From the NCBI GenBank assembly GCA_045595745.1, contig JAZOBB010000112.1:1-26342 (forward strand): a DNA stretch of 26,342 nucleotides, read 5' to 3'. Position numbers and translations under genes: made by a program. Below are positions 22,571-26,342 of the stretch, piece after piece. Numbering within the stretch: the first letter of the stretch is position 1; each line of letters opens with the position of its first letter. This DNA is from RGIG1666 sp045595745. GTDB taxonomy: Bacteria; Bacillota; Clostridia; UBA1381; UBA9506. A model generated the notes under the pieces. That model was not told where the DNA came from, did not search any database, and saw nothing but the letters and a program-made list of their open reading frames with translations.

Positions 22571-22592
22571 GCTAAAATATTACTCTGTGCCA

Positions 22593-23210
22593 TCATACAA
22601 AATATCCGGCAATCAATTCAATTAAAACAGGTTCTATGTACGCCTGCATAAGTGCAATTGCAAATACAAGCATAAATATACCGGTTAAATTAAGTAAAAA
22701 GGCAGGTATACGCTTTTTTATACCGATTCTGTCATTTTTAAGCAAAAGACAAAAGCGAAGACAAAGTGCAAGTGCCATTACAATACACGAAAACGCAAAT
22801 ATAATATGAGGCAAAATTGCGCTTAGAATTATTAATAAAGCGCGAGCTCCGTACAGTTTAAATATAAATGAAACTGCAAAACCAAATGCAAAACCGCGAC
22901 ATACTCCCACAAAAACAATAAAAGGTGCGCCGATTATCATTGCAGAAAAAAGTATAAGCAAACAAAAAGTTATGGCATTTGTTTTTATCACACTTATCAT
23001 TATCAGCTTAGCATCTGCACCGGACTTTAAAAATCCGTTAAAAAAATCTTCGAAATACAAAGCAAGCTCTTTTACACCTAACTCCGACAAGGAAAAAGCG
23101 CACACGACAGCTACAAAAGCACCGCTTAAAAGTGCCGCCGTACTTATGCCGTAGTGCGCAAAGTTTTCCTTAATATGAATTATTATTTTGTTAAGTAGTT
23201 TTTTTAGCAA
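22593..23210 (-). CDS. spoIIM: Stage II sporulation protein M
   Basis: This 205-residue multi-pass membrane protein is a component of the SpoIID-SpoIIM-SpoIIP engulfment machinery in the mother cell membrane. It has about five hydrophobic segments (roughly 21-42, 72-95, 98-122, 123-150 and 170-200), including the conserved GVCRGFAFGFAVSF around 107-120. The start is TTG at 23210 with GAGGG six bases upstream; no ATG fits. It lies 75 bp after purA and before xerD. I could not identify a convincing sigma-E promoter in that gap. Confidence 0.88.
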   Translation of the reverse strand: MLKKLLNKIIIHIKENFAHYGISTAALLSGAFVAVVCAFSLSELGVKELALYFEDFFNGFLKSGADAKLIMISVIKTNAITFCLLILFSAMIIGAPFIVFVGVCRGFAFGFAVSFIFKLYGARALLIILSAILPHIIFAFSCIVMALALCLRFCLLLKNDRIGIKKRIPAFLLNLTGIFMLVFAIALMQAYIEPVLIELIAGYFV

Positions 23211-23285
23211 AGTTATCCCTCTTCCTTATGTATTTGGTTGTCCCAATATAAGGATATGAATAAAATCGCGGTAAAATTACTTTTA

Positions 23286-24557
23286 TTAACGAACAATATT
23301 CTGGTCGCGTCCCGGACCTACACCCACCATGCTTACACGACAGCCGCACAGCTCCTCAACGCGAGAAACATATTTTTTAACATTCTCGGGCAATTCATCA
23401 TAATTGCGGATGCCCGTAATGTCCTCCGTCCAGCCTTCGAGTTCTTCATAAATCGGCTCACACTTTGCAAGCTCGGTAAGGCTTGCCGGAAAATCGTTTA
23501 TAACTTCTCCGTCTTTTAAATATCCGCTACAAATTTTAAGAACAGGAATACCGGTTAAGGTATCAAGCTTGTTAAGTACAATGCTGGTAAGTCCGCTTGT
23601 TCTTACACCAAATCTGCCGATAACAGCATCAAACCATCCGCAACGGCGCGGACGACCGGTTACTGTGCCAAATTCGTGACCTACATTTCTGATAGTGTCG
23701 CCAACCTCGTCAAAAAGCTCAGTCGGGAAAGGTCCTTTTCCTACACGTGTTACATATGCCTTCATAACACCGATACACTCATCTATCATTGTAGGACCGA
23801 CACCGGTTCCGATACAAACACCGCCGGAAATCGGATGAGAGGATGTAACATACGGATATGTTCCGATATCAATATCTAAAAGTGTTCCTTGTGCACCTTC
23901 AAAAAGAACCTTTTTACCGGCTTTTATTGCATCATATAAAATAACGGTTGTGTCTGCTGCATATTTACGCAATCTGTCTGCATACTCTAAATATTTATCA
24001 ATAAAATCATCCGGATTAATAGCTTCTCCGCCGTAAACGTTAGTGATAAACTTGTTTTTTATCTCTGTATTTTCTTTGGCACGACTAATAAACATATCTC
24101 GGTCTAACAAATCACACAGACGTATTCCTATTCTTTCAGCTTTATCCATATAACAAGGACCAATACCGTTTTTGGTGGTTCCTATATCACCTTTGCCTCT
24201 GGCTTTCTCCATCAATCCGTCAAGAACAATATGATACGGCATAATTATATGCGCACGATAGTCAATTTTAAGATTATCTGTAGATACCCCTTTAGATGCA
24301 AGCATATCTATTTCGGACAAAAGAACACCCGGGTCTACAACCACACCTGTGCCTATTATACAGGTAGTGTTTTTTCCTAAAATTCCAGACGGGGTAAGTC
24401 TTAGTTTATATTCCACACCGTCTGCTTCAACAGTATGCCCTGCGTTATTTCCACCTTGAGAACGCACAACAACCTCTGACTGCTGTGCTAAAATATCAAT
24501 AATTTTTCCTTTGCCTTCGTCGCCCCACTGTGCGCCGATTACTACTTTGGCTGACAT
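23286..24557 (-). CDS. purA: Adenylosuccinate synthetase
   Basis: This 423-residue enzyme joins IMP and aspartate using GTP, the first dedicated step to AMP. Key motifs are the P-loop-like GAQWGDEGKGK near the N terminus, GNNAGHTVE, GTTKNGIGPCYMDKAERIGI, FEGAQGTLLDIDIGTYPYVTSS, and GVGPGRDQ at the end, all characteristic of PurA. An in-frame GTG three codons earlier lies within the AAAGGGTG ribosome site of the ATG at 24557, so the ATG is taken. The promoter is given separately. No guanine riboswitch or PurBox was seen upstream. Confidence 0.97.
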   Translation of the reverse strand: MSAKVVIGAQWGDEGKGKIIDILAQQSEVVVRSQGGNNAGHTVEADGVEYKLRLTPSGILGKNTTCIIGTGVVVDPGVLLSEIDMLASKGVSTDNLKIDYRAHIIMPYHIVLDGLMEKARGKGDIGTTKNGIGPCYMDKAERIGIRLCDLLDRDMFISRAKENTEIKNKFITNVYGGEAINPDDFIDKYLEYADRLRKYAADTTVILYDAIKAGKKVLFEGAQGTLLDIDIGTYPYVTSSHPISGGVCIGTGVGPTMIDECIGVMKAYVTRVGKGPFPTELFDEVGDTIRNVGHEFGTVTGRPRRCGWFDAVIGRFGVRTSGLTSIVLNKLDTLTGIPVLKICSGYLKDGEVINDFPASLTELAKCEPIYEELEGWTEDITGIRNYDELPENVKKYVSRVEELCGCRVSMVGVGPGRDQNIVR

Positions 24558-24602
24558 TTGGTTCACCCTTTCTTGTTTTTAAAAAAACAACCATACTGCC
24601 CT

Positions 24603-24631
24603 ATAATATCAAATTTTAACGAAAAAAGCAA
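24603..24631 (-). promoter_or_regulatory. Promoter of purA
   Basis: On the minus strand, -35 TTGCTT (24626-24631) and -10 TATTAT (24603-24608) have a 17-bp spacer. The 5' UTR of about 40 nt contains a weak TTGTTTTT/AAAAACAA hairpin. Confidence 0.65.
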
Positions 24632-24680
24632 TATAAATTGAAAAAAAAGTAAGAAATTTAACTTTAATATTATATAAATA

Positions 24681-24710
24681 TTGACTGTGATTACCTATAA
24701 ATGCTATAAT
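24681..24710 (+). promoter_or_regulatory. Promoter of the comEA-like gene
   Basis: -35 TTGACT (24681-24686) and consensus -10 TATAAT (24705-24710) have an 18-bp spacer, followed by AAAGGAG eight bases before the ATG at 24766. Confidence 0.75.
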
Positions 24711-24765
24711 CCTTTGCGTATTTTATCGACAAATTTATATATTTTTTGACAAAGGAGCATTTAAT

Positions 24766-25161
24766 ATGAAAAGAACCGCATTAATAAAAGGAATAATAAT
24801 ATTTATCTCTATAACTTTTTTGACCGGTTTTGGTACATGGTTGCTTTTAGAAGATAAAAAGGCTGATATAGATTCAAAGCTCATAGCCTCTTCTAACGAT
24901 TCATCTCCTGCGTCTTTAAAGCCCACTCCAACAGAAAACACAAAAGTATATAATATAGAAGAAAGTGATAAGCTTGATTTAAATACTGCAACAAAAGAAG
25001 AATTGGATTCTTTAGAAGGAATAGGTCCTGCTTTAGCAGAAAGAATAATAAACTTCAGAAATAAACAGCCATTTAAAACCATATATGACATTAAAAAAGT
25101 AAGCGGAATCGGCGAAAAAAGATTTGCCGCAATCAAAGACAAGATTACCGTAACAAAGTAA
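24766..25161 (+). CDS. comEA: ComEA-like helix-hairpin-helix protein
   Basis: This 131-residue protein has an N-terminal membrane helix (about 8-27), a polar linker (28-65) and a C-terminal double helix-hairpin-helix DNA-binding domain (about 69-131): DLNTATKEELDSLEGIGPALAERIINFR, then FKTIYDIKKVSGIGEKRFAAIKDKITV. In competent bacteria ComEA binds double-stranded DNA at the outer face of the membrane and passes it to ComEC. This one is short: it lacks the SLBB domain found between the anchor and the HhH domain in B. subtilis ComEA. No comEC or other uptake gene is in the window, so a role in DNA uptake is plausible but not shown. Confidence 0.8.
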   Translation: MKRTALIKGIIIFISITFLTGFGTWLLLEDKKADIDSKLIASSNDSSPASLKPTPTENTKVYNIEESDKLDLNTATKEELDSLEGIGPALAERIINFRNKQPFKTIYDIKKVSGIGEKRFAAIKDKITVTK

Positions 25162-25270
25162 TTTTTATACCAAAAACTGTAATTTAATTACAAATTAAGG
25201 AAAAATTAAAAGCAAAAAACGAAAATTTCAAAAAAATTGGAATAAAAATCCATTTTTTTGCTTATAATAG

Positions 25271-25290
25271 TGTACAAGTGAACTTGTACA
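25271..25290. repeat. Perfect 20-bp palindrome just downstream of a TATAAT box
   Basis: TGTACAAGTGAACTTGTACA has 9-bp perfect arms and a 2-bp centre. It begins two bases after TATAAT (25263-25268), where an initiating transcript would start. The -35 for that box is poor (TTGGAA with a 20-bp spacer). The arrangement is typical of a repressor operator, and the regulator is unknown. Confidence 0.55.
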
Positions 25291-25352
25291 GTTCGTTTCC
25301 AAAATATGTAAGCAATTTTTTTAATGTTTTTTGCTTAAAAAGAGCAATTTGT

Positions 25353-25381
25353 TTGACTTTTCGCTGAAAATGTTTTATAAT
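25353..25381 (+). promoter_or_regulatory. Sigma-A promoter of the YabE-like gene
   Basis: -35 TTGACT (25353-25358) and consensus -10 TATAAT (25376-25381) have a 17-bp spacer, giving a 5' UTR of about 60 nt. The rest of the 25162-25449 intergenic region shows no gene. Confidence 0.85.
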
Positions 25382-25449
25382 AGTCAGCGTTCGTTAGAAA
25401 AACGTAACATTTTCGTAATATCTGCGTTGTAATTACGAGGAGGTTTTTT

Positions 25450-26342
25450 ATGTTTACAAAGAACGGCGAGAAAAACATACAGATGTTATCTGTTCGCGGA
25501 ACACTATATGCTATAACAACAATTCTTTTAATTGCTTGTGTTTCGGTTTTTCTTTTCGGATTTGCAAGTCCAAAGCAAATCACAATTAAAGACGGAGAAA
25601 AAGTTATTACTGCTCAAACTACAAAATTGTATGTTGAAGAGGCTTTAGCAGAACAAAACATTATTTTAAGAGCCGGAGACAGGGTTTCTGCTCCGCTCCA
25701 TTCAAAAGTTAACAACAACGAAGAAATTATAATTACACGTGGAACTAAAATTTTGCTGACAGACGGCGGCGTTACAAAAGAAATGTTTAGCTGCGAAAAA
25801 ACACTTAAGTCGGCACTTACTGATGCAGATATTACATTAAATGAACACGACGAGATTACACCATCTTTAGACACACCTGTTTCTGAAGGAATGGAAGTAA
25901 AAATCACTCGTGTTACTATCGAAACAGTAAAAGAAGAGCAGCTTATGGATTTTCACGAAACAAAAATAATGCGTGACGATAAGCAGGCTGATTATGTCAA
26001 TGTGCTTCAGGAAGGCGACACAGGTTGGGCAGAAGCTACCTATCGAATAACTACACGTGATGGCAAAGTAACTGAAAAGCTTATGCTTTCACAAAATGTA
26101 ATAGTAGAACCTGTTGCTAAAATCGTTGAATACGGAACCTATATACCGAATACTGTCCAGACCTCAAAAGGTCCTGTTCGTTATAAAAAGGTTATTCAGT
26201 GTAATGCAACTGCATACGACCCTTCTCCGGGAAGTAACGGCGGTTACGGCGGTCTTACTGCAACCGGTATGCGTGCGCAGTATGGTGTTATAGCTGTTGA
26301 CCCGAGAGTAATTCCGCTTGGCTCTAAAGTTTATGTTGAGTC
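25450..26342 (+). CDS. yabE: YabE-like cell-wall protein with DUF348, G5 and 3D domains (3' end outside the window)
   Basis: The frame is open for 297 codons to the window end. It has a short cytoplasmic N terminus, one membrane or signal-anchor helix at about 17-39, two DUF348 ubiquitin-like repeats (about 43-83 and 98-140), a G5 domain (about 155-228, with EEQLMDFHETKIMRDD and EGDTGWAEATYRITTRDGKV), and the beginning of a 3D domain (CNATAYDPSP at 251-260, TATGMRAQYGVIAVDP at 270-285, IPLGSKVYVE at 288-297). The 3D domain is named for three conserved Asp residues; two are visible and the third should lie just beyond the window. It shares the fold of MltA-type lytic transglycosylases, so a role in peptidoglycan turnover is likely. 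AGGAGG is seven bases before the ATG. Confidence 0.88.
   Translation, partial: MFTKNGEKNIQMLSVRGTLYAITTILLIACVSVFLFGFASPKQITIKDGEKVITAQTTKLYVEEALAEQNIILRAGDRVSAPLHSKVNNNEEIIITRGTKILLTDGGVTKEMFSCEKTLKSALTDADITLNEHDEITPSLDTPVSEGMEVKITRVTIETVKEEQLMDFHETKIMRDDKQADYVNVLQEGDTGWAEATYRITTRDGKVTEKLMLSQNVIVEPVAKIVEYGTYIPNTVQTSKGPVRYKKVIQCNATAYDPSPGSNGGYGGLTATGMRAQYGVIAVDPRVIPLGSKVYVE

Noticed and set aside
23211..23285. Sigma-E promoter for spoIIM
   Set aside because: AATACATA resembles a -10 box, but no -35-like element lies at a proper distance. Transcription from purA or an unseen promoter is possible.
24735..25142. 135-residue frame antisense to the ComEA-like gene
   Set aside because: The plus strand has a strong promoter, ribosome site and HhH motifs. 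The antisense frame has low-complexity Ser/Phe content typical of a shadow.
25162..25449. ydaO (cyclic di-AMP) riboswitch before the cell-wall gene
   Set aside because: Such elements often precede cell-wall hydrolase genes, but the 5' UTR here is only about 60 nt and none of the conserved ydaO sequence is present.
25614..25907. 97-residue frame antisense to the YabE-like gene
   Set aside because: It lies wholly inside the DUF348/G5 coding sequence on the other strand and resembles no family.

Overview
The window looks like chromosomal DNA of a low-GC, anaerobic, spore-forming member of the Clostridia (Bacillota). The reasons are AT-rich sequence, strong AGGAGG-type ribosome binding sites, frequent TTG/GTG starts, intrinsic terminators between most transcription units, and the sporulation genes yabP, yabQ and spoIIM. 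I see no RNA genes, CRISPR arrays, insertion sequences or phage genes.

Layout. 1-1330: end of an MFS transporter, a shared terminator, then metA on the minus strand. 1335-5930: an aromatic amino acid block on the minus strand (aroF-tyrA-aroB, then tyrS with its own promoter). It is preceded by an apparent ribosome-mediated attenuator: a 46-codon leader peptide very rich in Tyr and Phe codons, a strong terminator, and a 15-bp antiterminator pairing. 5985-9785: a sugar-use island with a GH109-type Gfo/Idh/MocA protein, a divergent AraC-family regulator and rhamnulokinase. 9795-17470: a minus-strand run with a SAM methyltransferase, a response regulator and sensor kinase, the SbcD/SbcC-like pair yhaO-yhaN, and metY. 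17487-19218: yabP-yabQ-divIC-yabR on the plus strand behind a sigma-E-like promoter. 19246-20562: another MFS transporter. 20582-24631: lipoprotein, xerD, spoIIM and purA on the minus strand. 24681-26342: a ComEA-like protein and the start of a YabE-like (DUF348-G5-3D) cell-wall protein that runs off the window.

How it fits together. AroF and AroB open the shikimate pathway, TyrA makes the tyrosine precursor, and TyrS uses the tyrosine. The Tyr/Phe-rich leader would let aminoacyl-tRNA(Tyr/Phe) supply control the operon. MetA carries Glu111, the residue associated with acetyl-CoA use, which matches the O-acetylhomoserine sulfhydrylase (MetY) encoded about 9 kb away: a direct-sulfhydrylation methionine route. 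The most interesting item is the aromatic attenuator at 5671-5928. Other points are the divergent GH109/AraC promoters with overlapping -10 boxes, the lipoprotein whose transglutaminase-like domain has lost its catalytic residues, and a perfect 20-bp palindrome upstream of the YabE-like gene.
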